Source of the DNA: an uncultured bacterium
GTDB taxonomy: Bacteria > Cyanobacteriota > Vampirovibrionia > Gastranaerophilales > Gastranaerophilaceae
DNA: 40,886 nucleotides
Direction of reading: 5' to 3'
Assembly: GCA_900547155.1 (NCBI GenBank)
Contig: URFH01000023.1
Span: forward strand, 1-40,886
Below, one piece after another: positions 7,272 through 16,703 of this stretch (within the stretch, counting starts at the first letter, position 1; the number at the start of each line of letters is the position of its first letter). A program made the translations under genes and the position numbers. A model generated the notes under the pieces. The model saw only the letters and a list, made by a program, of their open reading frames with translations, searched no databases and had not been told where the DNA came from.

Positions 7272-8633
7272 TTATAATCTCGCCAGCAAACAAACCGATT
7301 CAATATGATAAGAATGGCAAAACATGTCGAACGGCTGAATAAACTGCGCTTTGAACCCCTTTTCTTCAAGGTATTTTATGTCGCGCGCGAGCGTTGCGGG
7401 GTTGCAGCTGACGTAAATTATTGCTTTTTTTGTCAAAGCTGCGGCAAAATCAAGCGATTCCTTTTCACAGCCTTTTCTCGGCGGGTCAAGAAGCGTTATA
7501 TCAAAGGATTTTCCCTCGTTTATCAATTTTTCAAAAATCTTTTTAGCGTCGCCGTTGAGGATTTCGAGATTTTGCGCGTTGTTTAATTTAATATTCTCAA
7601 GAGCGTCTTCGGAGGCAGATTTGCATTCTTCTACGGACACAATTTTTTCTGCGCTGTCCTTTAAATAAACCCCGAAGCTCGAAACGCCGGAATAAGCGTC
7701 CAGAACGGTCGATTTCGGGAATTTTGTTTCAATAATTTCTTTTACCGTGTCAAAAATGTTCTTTGCTGTGCCCGTGTTTACCTGAAAAAAGCTGTTTGCG
7801 CTGATTTTGTATTCAATATCGCCGATTTTTTCAAAATAGAATTTGTCACCCGCAATGCAGCGCGTGTCGTTGGATAAAATTACGTTGCTTTTTGCGGTGT
7901 TGTAATTTATGCAGCAGCCTTTTACGTGGGCGAATTGTTTCATGAGTTTTTCTGAAAGAGTTTTGAATTTCGGGCTCAATTTTGTGTCATTCACTACAAA
8001 AATCACAAGACATTCGTTTTTTTCTTTGCTGTAGCGGATTACGATGTGGCGGAGCTCGCCTTTGTGTTTTTTTTCGTTGTAGCCGGAAATTCCGAGCTCC
8101 TGCGCGGTTTCTTTTGCAAATGCGAGAATTTTCCCGATGATATTCGGCTGAATCGGGCAGAATTTTACATTAATAAGCTCATGCGTGCCCTTTTTGTAAT
8201 ACCCTGCGAGCAGGCGTTTTGAAACTTTTGTCTGTGAAACGGGATATTGAACTTTTGAGCGGTATTCGCGGGTTTGGGGGCTTTTTATTACGGGTTTTAC
8301 CTCAATTTCACGTCCTGTAAATTTTTTTACGGTTTCTTCAACAATATTCCTTTTCTGTTCAAGCTGAAAATCATAATCAATGAACTGCCAGCCGCACCCT
8401 CCGCAGGCGTTATGCAAAGGACAAAACGGTTTTACCCTGTGCGGGGAGGGTTCTTTGATTTCAAGAACCTTTGCGCGGGCAAAATTCTTGTTTAAAACGG
8501 TAATTTCGGCTTCCACGATGTCTTCGGGGCATGTGTTTTCAACAAATACCGGAATCCCGTCAATTTTTCCGAGCCCTGCGCCCTCATAGACAAGTTTTTT
8601 GATTTTTAGTGTAACCTTATCGCCTTTTTTCAT
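7272..8633 (-). CDS. TrmA/RlmD-type RNA 5-methyluridine methyltransferase
   Basis: An S-adenosylmethionine-dependent enzyme of the TrmA/RlmD/RlmCD family that makes 5-methyluridine in rRNA or tRNA. In order: an N-terminal TRAM domain (residues about 1-55), a [4Fe-4S] cysteine set (CPLHNACGGC, with a fourth Cys in FCPIQPN), SAM-binding LDAYSGVSSFG, LDPPRKG, and the catalytic cysteine in SCNPATLARD near the C-terminus. Which RNA position it modifies cannot be told from sequence. ATG at 8633 overlaps the TAA stop of the upstream gene by one base, suggesting translational coupling. An in-frame ATG at 8648 is an alternative. Confidence 0.88.
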   Translation of the reverse strand: MKKGDKVTLKIKKLVYEGAGLGKIDGIPVFVENTCPEDIVEAEITVLNKNFARAKVLEIKEPSPHRVKPFCPLHNACGGCGWQFIDYDFQLEQKRNIVEETVKKFTGREIEVKPVIKSPQTREYRSKVQYPVSQTKVSKRLLAGYYKKGTHELINVKFCPIQPNIIGKILAFAKETAQELGISGYNEKKHKGELRHIVIRYSKEKNECLVIFVVNDTKLSPKFKTLSEKLMKQFAHVKGCCINYNTAKSNVILSNDTRCIAGDKFYFEKIGDIEYKISANSFFQVNTGTAKNIFDTVKEIIETKFPKSTVLDAYSGVSSFGVYLKDSAEKIVSVEECKSASEDALENIKLNNAQNLEILNGDAKKIFEKLINEGKSFDITLLDPPRKGCEKESLDFAAALTKKAIIYVSCNPATLARDIKYLEEKGFKAQFIQPFDMFCHSYHIESVCLLARL

Positions 8634-10018
8634 TAGTTTTTGGCACATTTTTCTTCAATGACTTTGTCTGAGTTAATTTGCGTGATTCCGTGGACTGTTT
8701 TTCCCCAATCCATGGTCTTTTTGCAGAAAATTATTTTAAAAACTATCACAACTACGACAGGGAACCAGATTCCGGTTAAATAAATGCCGGTTTGGATTGA
8801 TTGGATGAGTGAATCTTTGCGTGAGAGGTTGTTGTATCTTCTTGCGCTGTAAATAAGGCCGATAATGAAGAAAATACAAACAAGAACCGCAACCGAAAGC
8901 GAGGAAAGTATGCAATTCGGCGCGTCTTTGACGAATTTGAACGCCTGAAAACAAATCTCTGAAATCATCCAGAACGGGAGCAAAAATTCTGTAATATATG
9001 CAATCATATCTATGCTTACGCGAAGCGACATGTCTTTTGAAAAAAGCACGCCCCAGAAATGTTCAAGATAACGGCGGATACTGCCTTCAATCCAGCGTCT
9101 GCGTTGTTTTACGAGCGGGATAAATTTTACAACGCCCTCTTCATAAACGCAAACATTCTTGCAGAACCTCACATCCCAGCCTTTTATGTGCAAACGCGTT
9201 GACATGTCCAAATCGTCCGTGATTGTGTAGTTATTCCAGCCGTTTATGTCGGCCAGAGCTTCTCTTTTTATTAATTCACCGTTTCCGCGGAGCTCTACAG
9301 CGCCTTTTACCGCGTCGCGGCCGACCTGAAAATGGGTATCCAGCGCGTATTCGTTGTCCTGACAGCGTGTGAGGAAGTTTTCGTCGCGGTTTATGATGAT
9401 TTTTCTTGCTTGAACGGCGCCTACGTTGTCTTTTTCAAGGTGCGGAACCAGTTCTGTAAGAAAATCGGGGTTCATTCTGGCGTCAGCGTCGAAAACAAGG
9501 ATTGCCTCGCCTTTTGCAATCTCCATTGCGTCGTTTAAAACGGCTGATTTTCCGGGGAATGCGTCTTTTGGGCGAATCAGGGCTTTTACGTTTTCATGTT
9601 TTTCTTCCAGCTCTTTTAGAACCTGTGCTGTGTTGTCTTCGCTTCTGTCGTCGATTACGATTACTTCGTATTTTTCATAGGTCATTTTTAAGACATTTTC
9701 GACGGTTTTTGCGATGACATCCTGCTCGTTATGGGCGGGAATCATTATTGATACAAAAGGTTTGTAGTTATAGTTGAGCTCTTCGGGGTATTTTTTGAGT
9801 TTTCTTTTCTGGTGTTTGAGGGCAAGCTGCATATACAAAATATAAGACAGCATGAACACGCCCAGAAAAATTATAGCCCAGAAAGTGGACATGTAGTTCT
9901 GAAAAATAAACAAAAAGACCCACAAACAAACGATAAATAACAGTAAAACAAATCTTTCTATCAAGCCCCAGACCTCCGAGAACCTTTCTATTCCAAAACT
10001 CTTATGACATATTACCAT
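8633..10018 (-). CDS. Membrane-bound family 2 glycosyltransferase (processive, PgaC/BcsA-like)
   Basis: A 461-residue inner-membrane glycosyltransferase likely to polymerise or transfer sugar from a nucleotide-sugar, as in exopolysaccharide synthases. Two membrane segments lie near the N-terminus (about 20-60), followed by the GT-A domain with VIVIDDRSEDNT, the metal-binding FDADARMNPD, the acceptor-site TDDLDMSTRL, and QRRRW, the processive QxxRW motif, at about 305. Further membrane segments follow at about 330-430. No PilZ domain is visible. It is translationally coupled to the RNA methyltransferase. The product cannot be deduced; a poly-N-acetylglucosamine-type synthase is one possibility. 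Confidence 0.82.
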   Translation of the reverse strand: MVICHKSFGIERFSEVWGLIERFVLLLFIVCLWVFLFIFQNYMSTFWAIIFLGVFMLSYILYMQLALKHQKRKLKKYPEELNYNYKPFVSIMIPAHNEQDVIAKTVENVLKMTYEKYEVIVIDDRSEDNTAQVLKELEEKHENVKALIRPKDAFPGKSAVLNDAMEIAKGEAILVFDADARMNPDFLTELVPHLEKDNVGAVQARKIIINRDENFLTRCQDNEYALDTHFQVGRDAVKGAVELRGNGELIKREALADINGWNNYTITDDLDMSTRLHIKGWDVRFCKNVCVYEEGVVKFIPLVKQRRRWIEGSIRRYLEHFWGVLFSKDMSLRVSIDMIAYITEFLLPFWMISEICFQAFKFVKDAPNCILSSLSVAVLVCIFFIIGLIYSARRYNNLSRKDSLIQSIQTGIYLTGIWFPVVVVIVFKIIFCKKTMDWGKTVHGITQINSDKVIEEKCAKN

Positions 10019-10118
10019 AAAACCATTTATTTAACTAATTTTTAACAAATGGAAGTATTCTGAGGGGGAGCGGAGGATTTTGTTTTTCGTTTTGATGTCT
10101 CTTGGTCTCTCAAATACC

Positions 10119-10240
10119 CTCACCTCAGGTCTGGTTTTTCCCTACGGGTAAGCCCTCACCCGCCCTGCGGGCACCCTCGCCCGTCGGAGAGGGGATTATT
10201 TTGCTCCCTCGCCCATCGGAGAGGGGTAATAATTAAGAAA
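10119..10240. repeat. CCCTACGGG/GAGAGGGG family repeat, tandem 3' part
   Basis: The 365-base gap 10019-10383 is mostly this repeat. It has CACCTCAGGTCTGG, CCCTACGGG, GCCCTCACCCGCCC, GGGCACCCTC, then two copies of CC(C/A)(G/A)TCGGAGAGGGG and the tail AATAATTAAGAAATA. The same order recurs at 23064, 33420, 33870-34030 (reverse) and 39202. From 10241 to 10383 I see only the leader of the following small ORF. Confidence 0.75.
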
Positions 10241-10383
10241 TATTTAAAATCCTCTCTTTAGTGTAGGGTCTAGACCACGAATATTCACCGTAAGGTTGAT
10301 TTATAAATGTTAATATTTTGTAACAATATATTTGAATCCATCTAATGGTACTAAAAATTTGCGACACTAAAAGAGAGAATGGC

Positions 10384-10524
10384 ATGAACTTAAACGAAGA
10401 ATGTTTGCTAAAATACCTGCAAAATCCCGAAGAACTCTTTAACTTAACAGATGTTTTGAATGAATTTAACGTTGTTTTGAACAATTCTGAGAATAAAAAT
10501 GCTGCAAAGGCGGTGGTTTTATGA
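10384..10524 (+). CDS. 46-residue small protein coupled to the CHASE2-GGDEF gene
   Basis: A 46-codon reading frame beginning MNLNEECLLKYLQNPEEL and ending AAKAVVL-stop. Its TGA overlaps the ATG of the diguanylate cyclase gene (ATGA), a classic translational coupling layout, and GAGAGA precedes its start. The predicted product is acidic and helical, with no membrane segment or cysteine motif. No family is recognised. The overlap suggests that its translation controls, or is controlled with, the downstream cyclase. Confidence 0.6.
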   Translation: MNLNEECLLKYLQNPEELFNLTDVLNEFNVVLNNSENKNAAKAVVL

Positions 10525-12356
10525 TAAAAATCGACGAAACGCTTAAAAACAAAATTATTCTCAAATATTTGCTTTATTCGGTCTATATAATTATTACAAT
10601 TGCGCTGCTTTTAACCGTTCTGGGGCAGCCGCATATCAGAAATTTCTTCGTTAATATTGAAAACCAAACTTTCGACGTCAGACAAAATCTGATTTCTAAT
10701 TATAAAAAAGTCAACAAAAATATCGCCATAATCTCCGTTGACGAGGCGAGTTATGAATATATTCTGGACAAATACGGCGAATGGCCGCTGAATCGTGGGA
10801 TTTATGCGGATATGGTCGAATTTTTGCAAACCCAGAAACCTGCTGTCGCGGCTTTTGACCTTATGTTTGTAAAATCCATGAAAAGCGCTCATAATGATGA
10901 TTTGAAGCTCGCAAAAAGCATTTCCAAATACGATAACGTCCTGACTTCAATAAATTTTGACAATCAGGAGTTTTCATTGCGAAAACCCGTGGATTTGCCG
11001 GATTATTTGAAAGCAAATGTCCAAAATGACGGCGATATCGACTTTTCGCCGGAAACTTTTACTAATTGCAGGGCGATTTTGAGCGAAATCATTGATTCTA
11101 CGCCGAATATCGGGCATATAAACCTTATCCGCGAGGATGACGGAATCGCAAGAAGTATTCCGCCTTTTGTTGTGTATAAAGGCGATTTTTACCCCCATCT
11201 GGCGCTTAAAGTCGGGCTTAAATACCTCCAAAAAACCGAAAATTACTCCACAAACGACTTTAAAATAGATAAAAACGGCCAAATTCACCTAAAAAACCGG
11301 ACAATTCCGGTCATGAAAAACGGTTCCGTAATCCTTAACTGGTACGGGCAGAGCGGTTTGAACAACCCGAAATCCTTTGAGTACATTCCTTTCTGGAAAG
11401 TGGAAAAAACCATGTACGGAGAGGAAAACCTTGTTCCTAAAGACTTTTTCAAAGATAAAATTGTCTACATCGGAACGAGCGCAACCTCGCTTTTTGACCT
11501 GAAAAGCGTGCCTACGGACAAAATTTTCCCGGGAGTTGAGATTCATACGACTTTTATAAACAATTTGCTTGACAATAATTTTATAAAACGTGCTTCGTTC
11601 CATGTTGATATTATTGTGTCGCTTTTGCTCGGGTTGATGGTCGGGCTTGTGACGCTCAGGACAAAATCCACGGTTATTTCTTCGCTATTCACGGTTCTGG
11701 CTGCGATTATTTATGTAATATTCGCTACTTTGCTGATGTTTTATTTTGATTACTGGATTGCGGTGATTATGCCTGTTTTGTCTATGGCGGTTGTGTTTAC
11801 GGCGGTTTATATTGCAAAATATATCCTTAAATCACGCGATTTTGAATATCAGTACGCGCTTGCGACCACGGACGGGCTTACGGAGCTATACAACCACAGA
11901 TATTTTCAGGAACAGATGATTCACAACGTCGAAACCGCAAAACGCTACAATTCGGAGTTTTCGTTGATAATTATTGACATTGACTTTTTCAAAAAATTCA
12001 ATGATAACTACGGACATCAGTCAGGGGACGCTGTTTTGAAGCAGGTTGCGCAAATTTTGAAGAAAAATGTCCGCGCAACTGATATAGCTTGCAGATACGG
12101 CGGCGAGGAAATGGCGCTTATCCTCACAAACACAGGAAACAAAGACGCTCATGTCACCGCGCAGAAAATTTGCGATACAGTGGCAAAAAAAGTCTTTAAA
12201 CTTGCAAATGACGTCGAAACCCACGTTACAATAAGCCTCGGCGTTTCAACATACCCTATGAACGGGCAAACTCCGCAGGAATTAATAAAATACGCTGACG
12301 AATGCCTTTATAATGCCAAAGAAAACGGCAGAAATCAGGTTGGCAGCCACGATTAG
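10521..12356 (+). CDS. CHASE2-sensor diguanylate cyclase
   Basis: A 611-residue membrane protein predicted to make cyclic di-GMP in response to an extracytoplasmic signal. One membrane segment (residues about 14-34) is followed by a periplasmic CHASE2 domain (about 45-345; DVRQNLISNYKKVN, IAIISVDEASYEYI, AFDLMFV). Three membrane segments (about 357-432) lead to a cytoplasmic GGDEF domain (about 445-610). The catalytic motif reads GGEEM (CRYGGEEMALIL), a tolerated GG(D/E)E variant ending in Met instead of Phe. The product-inhibition I-site RxxD is present as RATD five residues before it. The start overlaps the upstream small ORF by four bases. Confidence 0.9.
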   Translation: MIKIDETLKNKIILKYLLYSVYIIITIALLLTVLGQPHIRNFFVNIENQTFDVRQNLISNYKKVNKNIAIISVDEASYEYILDKYGEWPLNRGIYADMVEFLQTQKPAVAAFDLMFVKSMKSAHNDDLKLAKSISKYDNVLTSINFDNQEFSLRKPVDLPDYLKANVQNDGDIDFSPETFTNCRAILSEIIDSTPNIGHINLIREDDGIARSIPPFVVYKGDFYPHLALKVGLKYLQKTENYSTNDFKIDKNGQIHLKNRTIPVMKNGSVILNWYGQSGLNNPKSFEYIPFWKVEKTMYGEENLVPKDFFKDKIVYIGTSATSLFDLKSVPTDKIFPGVEIHTTFINNLLDNNFIKRASFHVDIIVSLLLGLMVGLVTLRTKSTVISSLFTVLAAIIYVIFATLLMFYFDYWIAVIMPVLSMAVVFTAVYIAKYILKSRDFEYQYALATTDGLTELYNHRYFQEQMIHNVETAKRYNSEFSLIIIDIDFFKKFNDNYGHQSGDAVLKQVAQILKKNVRATDIACRYGGEEMALILTNTGNKDAHVTAQKICDTVAKKVFKLANDVETHVTISLGVSTYPMNGQTPQELIKYADECLYNAKENGRNQVGSHD

Positions 12357-12364
12357 GGCGCAAT

Positions 12365-12973
12365 TTATTCTGCTGTTTGCTCCAGAGCGTCATAAGCGCG
12401 TTTAATTTCCTGAATATCCTGCCACATGAGCCATTTCGGGCTGCCTTTTTCGCGTGAATCGTTGCGAAGAAGATAGGACGGATGGAAAATCGGCATCATT
12501 TTGGAGCCATAAGGCCCGTCAAACCATTGTCCGCGCACCCTTGTAATCCCTTTTGCGCCCTCAATGAACGATTGTACGGCAACACCGCCGCACAAAAGGA
12601 TAATTTTCGGGCGGAGCGTTCCGACCTGCATGTCCAGATATTCACGGCAGGCTTCTTTTTCTTCCGGGAGCGGATTTCTGTTGTCAGGCGGGCGGCATTT
12701 CTGCGTGTTGCAGATATAAACGTCTTTTTGGCGCGACAAACCCACGGACGCAAAGATTTTATCCAGCAGCTGCCCTGCTTTTCCGACAAACGGCTCGCCT
12801 TTTTGATCCTCCCAGTAGCCGGGGGCCTCGCCGATAAGCATAAGTTTGTTATTTGGCACGCCGCCTGAAAAAACGAGCTTTGTTCTGGTGCTGCCAAGCG
12901 AACATTTGCGGCAGTTTTCGCATTTTGCCTTTACTTTTTCAAGAATTTCATAATTTTCTTGAGTTTCAACCAT
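12365..12973 (-). CDS. Family 4 uracil-DNA glycosylase
   Basis: A 202-residue [4Fe-4S] uracil-DNA glycosylase (UDG type 4), which removes uracil from DNA at the start of base-excision repair. Cluster cysteines appear in CENCRKC near residue 18 and in later positions (CNTQKCRPP around 110 and CREYL around 128). The active-site motif is GEAPGYWEDQKGEPFVGKAG and the second motif is HPSYLLRN near residue 165. Length is typical. It converges with the CHASE2-GGDEF gene, with eight bases between the stop codons. Confidence 0.92.
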   Translation of the reverse strand: MVETQENYEILEKVKAKCENCRKCSLGSTRTKLVFSGGVPNNKLMLIGEAPGYWEDQKGEPFVGKAGQLLDKIFASVGLSRQKDVYICNTQKCRPPDNRNPLPEEKEACREYLDMQVGTLRPKIILLCGGVAVQSFIEGAKGITRVRGQWFDGPYGSKMMPIFHPSYLLRNDSREKGSPKWLMWQDIQEIKRAYDALEQTAE

Positions 12974-13010
12974 GACGCATACTCCTGTTTGTCATGATTT
13001 TACCTCAACA

Positions 13011-14708
13011 TCAAACTGCCGCAAACTCTTTTTTAATCTCCTGCCTTTTGAGCTTTCTGGTGGTGGTTTTGGGCAGGGCGTCTTTTTTTACGATAATATT
13101 TATCGGGCGTTTGTAGGGTGCAAGGCGTTCTGACAGGATTTTTGCTTCATGTCTTATAATTGTTTCAAGTTCCCTGTCATCAGCGGTTTTTTCGATAATT
13201 TCTTCTTTAGGAACAACTACGGCAACAATATCTTCGGTGCCTTCTTTTGAACCGTCTTTTCTTGAGGCGCCGAAAACGCAAACTTCAGCGAACATAGGGC
13301 TTTTTTCAAGCACGGATTCGACTTCTTCGGGGAAAACCTTTTTCCCGCCGCTTAAAACAATCATATTTTTGATTCTTCCGGTAATATAAATGTGCCCGTC
13401 CTTGTCGATTTTTGCGATGTCGCCCGTGTGGAGCCAGCCGTCGGAATCTATTACTTCTGCGGTCATTTCGGGCTGATTGTGATAGCCTTTCATGACAGCG
13501 GGGCCGCGCAGCATGAGTTCGCCGGAATCGGGGTCAATTTTTGCCTCAAAACTTCTCAACGGACGCCCGACGGAGGCCATTACGCCGCGTTTGTCAACGT
13601 TGACCGACACAACCGGGCTTGTTTCGGAGAGTCCGTAGCCCTGATAAACGCGGATTCCGATTCTTTCAAAGAATTCGCCGACCGAAACATCAAGCGGCGC
13701 CCCGCCTGAAATACAGCCGAAGAAATTTCCGCCGAATTTTTTCTGAATTTTTGAAAAAAGCAGTTTTCTTATTCTAAATGAGGGAATAAACTTTGAAATT
13801 TTGAACATTGCGTTGAATAAAAAGCGCGTCAAAGGCGGCGAATTTTTCACCTCGGTTTCTATGGCGGATTTGAGAAGTTTTAAAAACGCCGGAACAACAA
13901 TCATGAAATTAATGTTTTTATCCTGCATAATCCCGAGAATATCCTTAGGTTTCAGGCTGTGCGTGTAATAAACTGTCAAACCCCAGTTCATCATCATGGA
14001 AAAACCTACCGTCATCTCGAAAAGATGGTTCATTGGCAGGATTGAGAGGAGTTTTATTGAGCGTTTTTCACCAAAAATCCTCAAATACATTTCCGCAAGG
14101 TCGTCCATCTGGGTAAGCATGTTCCGGAAGGTTATTTCCACGCCTTTTGGCGCTCCTGTTGTGCCCGAGGTATAAATTATCATCGCGAGCGAGTTTGTGC
14201 TTCTGTGGCGCCATTTTGCCTCGTAATTGTTGGGAATCGTGTAAATTGAGGGGATTTGTTCGTTATATGCAGGTTCGTCCATGACGAGAATGTGTTCAAT
14301 TGAGCTTATTTTGCTTTTCAGTTCCAGAGCGGTTTCAAGATATGCAAGCGAAACAATTAAAACCCGCGGCAGGCAGTCATTCAGGATAGAAACAAGCTCA
14401 TAAGTCGTTAATTTTATATCAAGCGGCACGGTTATTGTTCCTGCGAGCACCGAAGCAAAGACGCATGCGCCGTATTCGGGCTTTGATTCGGACAGAATCG
14501 CGATTCTGTCGCCTTTTGTGATTTTAAAATCGTTAATCAAAAAAGCCCCGAGTTTTCTTGATAAAAGACCTATTCCTTTGTAAGTAAATTCTTTCCAGCC
14601 AAATGCCGTGCGGATTCCGAGCGCAATTTTGTTTTTGTAATCTTCGGTTCTGTCCTGCAATAACAACAGAACGTTCTTTTCCCTGCTTCCCATTAGATGC
14701 TCCAACAT
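13011..14708 (-). CDS. Long-chain fatty acyl-CoA synthetase / AMP-dependent ligase
   Basis: A 565-residue adenylate-forming enzyme that activates a fatty acid to acyl-AMP and then a thioester. Motif A5 YTSGTTGAPKGVE (residues about 178-190) binds ATP phosphate, YQGYGLSETSPVV (about 335) is the family A-motif, and GWLHTGDIAKID and ITGRIKNMIVLSGGKKVFPEEVE mark the hinge and C-terminal lid. A Lys near the end (PKTTTRKLKRQEI) is the likely catalytic lysine. It lacks membrane segments. The fatty acid chain length is unknown. The gene stands alone, divergent from lptB. Confidence 0.88.
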   Translation of the reverse strand: MLEHLMGSREKNVLLLLQDRTEDYKNKIALGIRTAFGWKEFTYKGIGLLSRKLGAFLINDFKITKGDRIAILSESKPEYGACVFASVLAGTITVPLDIKLTTYELVSILNDCLPRVLIVSLAYLETALELKSKISSIEHILVMDEPAYNEQIPSIYTIPNNYEAKWRHRSTNSLAMIIYTSGTTGAPKGVEITFRNMLTQMDDLAEMYLRIFGEKRSIKLLSILPMNHLFEMTVGFSMMMNWGLTVYYTHSLKPKDILGIMQDKNINFMIVVPAFLKLLKSAIETEVKNSPPLTRFLFNAMFKISKFIPSFRIRKLLFSKIQKKFGGNFFGCISGGAPLDVSVGEFFERIGIRVYQGYGLSETSPVVSVNVDKRGVMASVGRPLRSFEAKIDPDSGELMLRGPAVMKGYHNQPEMTAEVIDSDGWLHTGDIAKIDKDGHIYITGRIKNMIVLSGGKKVFPEEVESVLEKSPMFAEVCVFGASRKDGSKEGTEDIVAVVVPKEEIIEKTADDRELETIIRHEAKILSERLAPYKRPINIIVKKDALPKTTTRKLKRQEIKKEFAAV

Positions 14709-14874
14709 ATAATCTTAAACACTGCAATATTATAATATAAGAAACGCTTCAGGGGAAATAGTTTAAGTTATTTTAAGGTTTTGCAGAGCTTTTGCCGGCG
14801 GGCAAGAATTTTTTCTACACTTTAACAGGGGTTTTGTGCTAAAATTTAAGGAAATAATTATTTTGGAAGAAAAA

Positions 14875-15600
14875 ATGAAAATTACGGCAAAAAACCTCAT
14901 TAAAATTTACAACGACAGAACGGTCGTGAACGATATCAGCTTTGAAGTCAACAAAGGCGAAGTTGTCGGGCTTCTCGGCCCTAACGGAGCGGGAAAAACC
15001 ACGACATTTTACATGGTCGTCGGGCTGGTCAAGCCAAATGGCGGACAGGTTTTTCTCGGTGACACAGAATTAACCAATGTGCCGATGAATGTCCGTGCAA
15101 AAGCCGGAATCGGCTATTTGCCGCAGGAAGCGTCTATTTTCAGAAAACTTTCTGTTGAAGATAACATAAAATTAGTTCTGCAAATGAACGACAAGCTCAA
15201 TGAAGAAGAAAAAGCTGCAAAACTCGAAGATTTGCTCGACGAATTCGGCATGCAAAAGCGCAGAAAGTCTTCTGCCGTGTCACTTTCCGGTGGCGAAAGA
15301 CGCCGTGTTGAGCTGGCAAGGGCGCTTGCGGCAAGTCCGGAATTCATTCTTCTTGATGAGCCGTTCACGGGGATTGACCCGATTGCTATCGGCGAAATTA
15401 AAGACAATATCCGGAAATTATCCGAAGAAAAGGGGCTGGGCGTTCTTATTACCGACCACAATCCAAAAGCTACGCTTTCAATCACCGACAGGGCTTATGT
15501 AATTTTCGACGGTAAAATCAAAATTCAGGGCAGAAGCGAAGAAGTCGCAAATGACCCTGTTGCGAAACAATTCTATCTTGGAAAGGACTTTACGCTGTAA
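14875..15600 (+). CDS. lptB: LPS export ABC transporter ATP-binding protein LptB
   Basis: The cytoplasmic ATPase that powers lipopolysaccharide extraction from the inner membrane by the Lpt bridge. Its 241 residues contain Walker A GPNGAGKTTT, Q-loop in GYLPQEASIFRKL (a typical LptB stretch), signature LSGGERRRVELARAL, Walker B FILLDEPFTGIDP and switch His in ITDHN. I chose ATG at 14875 because GGAAG lies six bases upstream; an in-frame GTG at 14836 has no such site. The stop overlaps the start of the Lpt permease gene (TAATG), which supports function as a complex. Confidence 0.93.
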   Translation: MKITAKNLIKIYNDRTVVNDISFEVNKGEVVGLLGPNGAGKTTTFYMVVGLVKPNGGQVFLGDTELTNVPMNVRAKAGIGYLPQEASIFRKLSVEDNIKLVLQMNDKLNEEEKAAKLEDLLDEFGMQKRRKSSAVSLSGGERRRVELARALAASPEFILLDEPFTGIDPIAIGEIKDNIRKLSEEKGLGVLITDHNPKATLSITDRAYVIFDGKIKIQGRSEEVANDPVAKQFYLGKDFTL

Positions 15601-16703
15601 TGTCTATAAAAATCTTCGACAAATATCTATTTCGTCAGGTTTTTGCGGCTACTCTGGTTTGTATTTTCCTTTTTGTGGTTATCTGGATTGCGCCGGAAAC
15701 GCTTTTAAAGGTTATTAAATACACTCTTCAGGGGTCAATAACCCCGCAGGAGGCAATTCAGCTGCTCATTTACGAGGTTCCGAAAATTATTGTAAAAGCG
15801 CTGCCCGTGGGGCTGCTTCTGGGTTCTTTATATTCTTTTGACAAGTTAAGCAAGGATTTTGAGCTTACTGTGCTTCGCGGAATCGGCATGTCTTTTCAGC
15901 GGATAATTGTGCCGGTTGCGGCGCTCAGTGTTGTGCTTACGGTGATTTGTTTTTCTATGCACAACACGCTAATTCCTTACAGTGAAGCAAAAAGCGCAAA
16001 AATTAAGCACCTTAACTACGAAACTCACTTTGTTTACAACGTAAAAGCCGATAAAGACAAGCTCGAAAAAATACTTATTATCCCCTCGTACCACAATCAT
16101 CAGATTTCCAGCCCGCTTGTGCTGAATTTCAACGCAAATCAATATACTGACACGAGCGTTTTAAATAGTATTTTGCTGGCTGACTATGCGGTTTACAAAA
16201 ACGGCACCTGGACGCTGCAAAACGTGAAAAAATACCAGCTTACGGAAGCAGGGGTGTTCAAGAGTATTTCCAAACACAAAACTGTTAATGTTTTGAGCGG
16301 AGAAAACGGGGAAACCGCTTTCAAGCTTATGAATTATTCCGTAAAACGCGACAGAGAGCTCAACAACGCTCAGATTACCGAATATATAAGGCTTTTGAAA
16401 AAAGAAAACCTCATGGATGAGTACCGTGCTATGCTTAACAAGTATTTGCAAAGGTATTTTCATTCGCTTATTTGCATTCTTTTTGCGGTTTTGGGCTGCA
16501 TTCTCGGGTTCAGCCAGCCGAGAGAACAAAGATTAGTCGGGTTTACTATTGGTATTGCGGTGGTGTTCGGGTATTATATTACAATTCCTTTCTTTGACAT
16601 GTGCGCGGAGAAAGGTCTATTGAGCCCGTGGATTACCTCGTCAATCCAGCCTCTGGCAATCCTCGCAGCAATCTTTGTATTCAAAAAAATGAAGGATTTA
16701 TAA
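15600..16703 (+). CDS. LptF/LptG-family permease (YjgP/YjgQ)
   Basis: A 367-residue inner-membrane subunit of the LPS transporter. Family landmarks are FDKYLFRQVF at the N-terminus, EVPKIIVKALPVGLLLGSL in the second membrane region, and C-terminal membrane segments after about residue 285. Roughly six membrane segments flank a periplasmic beta-jellyroll domain (about 125-275). Only one permease gene is in view; cyanobacterial-type systems often have a single LptF/G-like protein, but a second could lie elsewhere. TAATG overlaps join it to lptB before it and to the phosphodiester glycosidase gene after it. Confidence 0.88.
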   Translation: MSIKIFDKYLFRQVFAATLVCIFLFVVIWIAPETLLKVIKYTLQGSITPQEAIQLLIYEVPKIIVKALPVGLLLGSLYSFDKLSKDFELTVLRGIGMSFQRIIVPVAALSVVLTVICFSMHNTLIPYSEAKSAKIKHLNYETHFVYNVKADKDKLEKILIIPSYHNHQISSPLVLNFNANQYTDTSVLNSILLADYAVYKNGTWTLQNVKKYQLTEAGVFKSISKHKTVNVLSGENGETAFKLMNYSVKRDRELNNAQITEYIRLLKKENLMDEYRAMLNKYLQRYFHSLICILFAVLGCILGFSQPREQRLVGFTIGIAVVFGYYITIPFFDMCAEKGLLSPWITSSIQPLAILAAIFVFKKMKDL

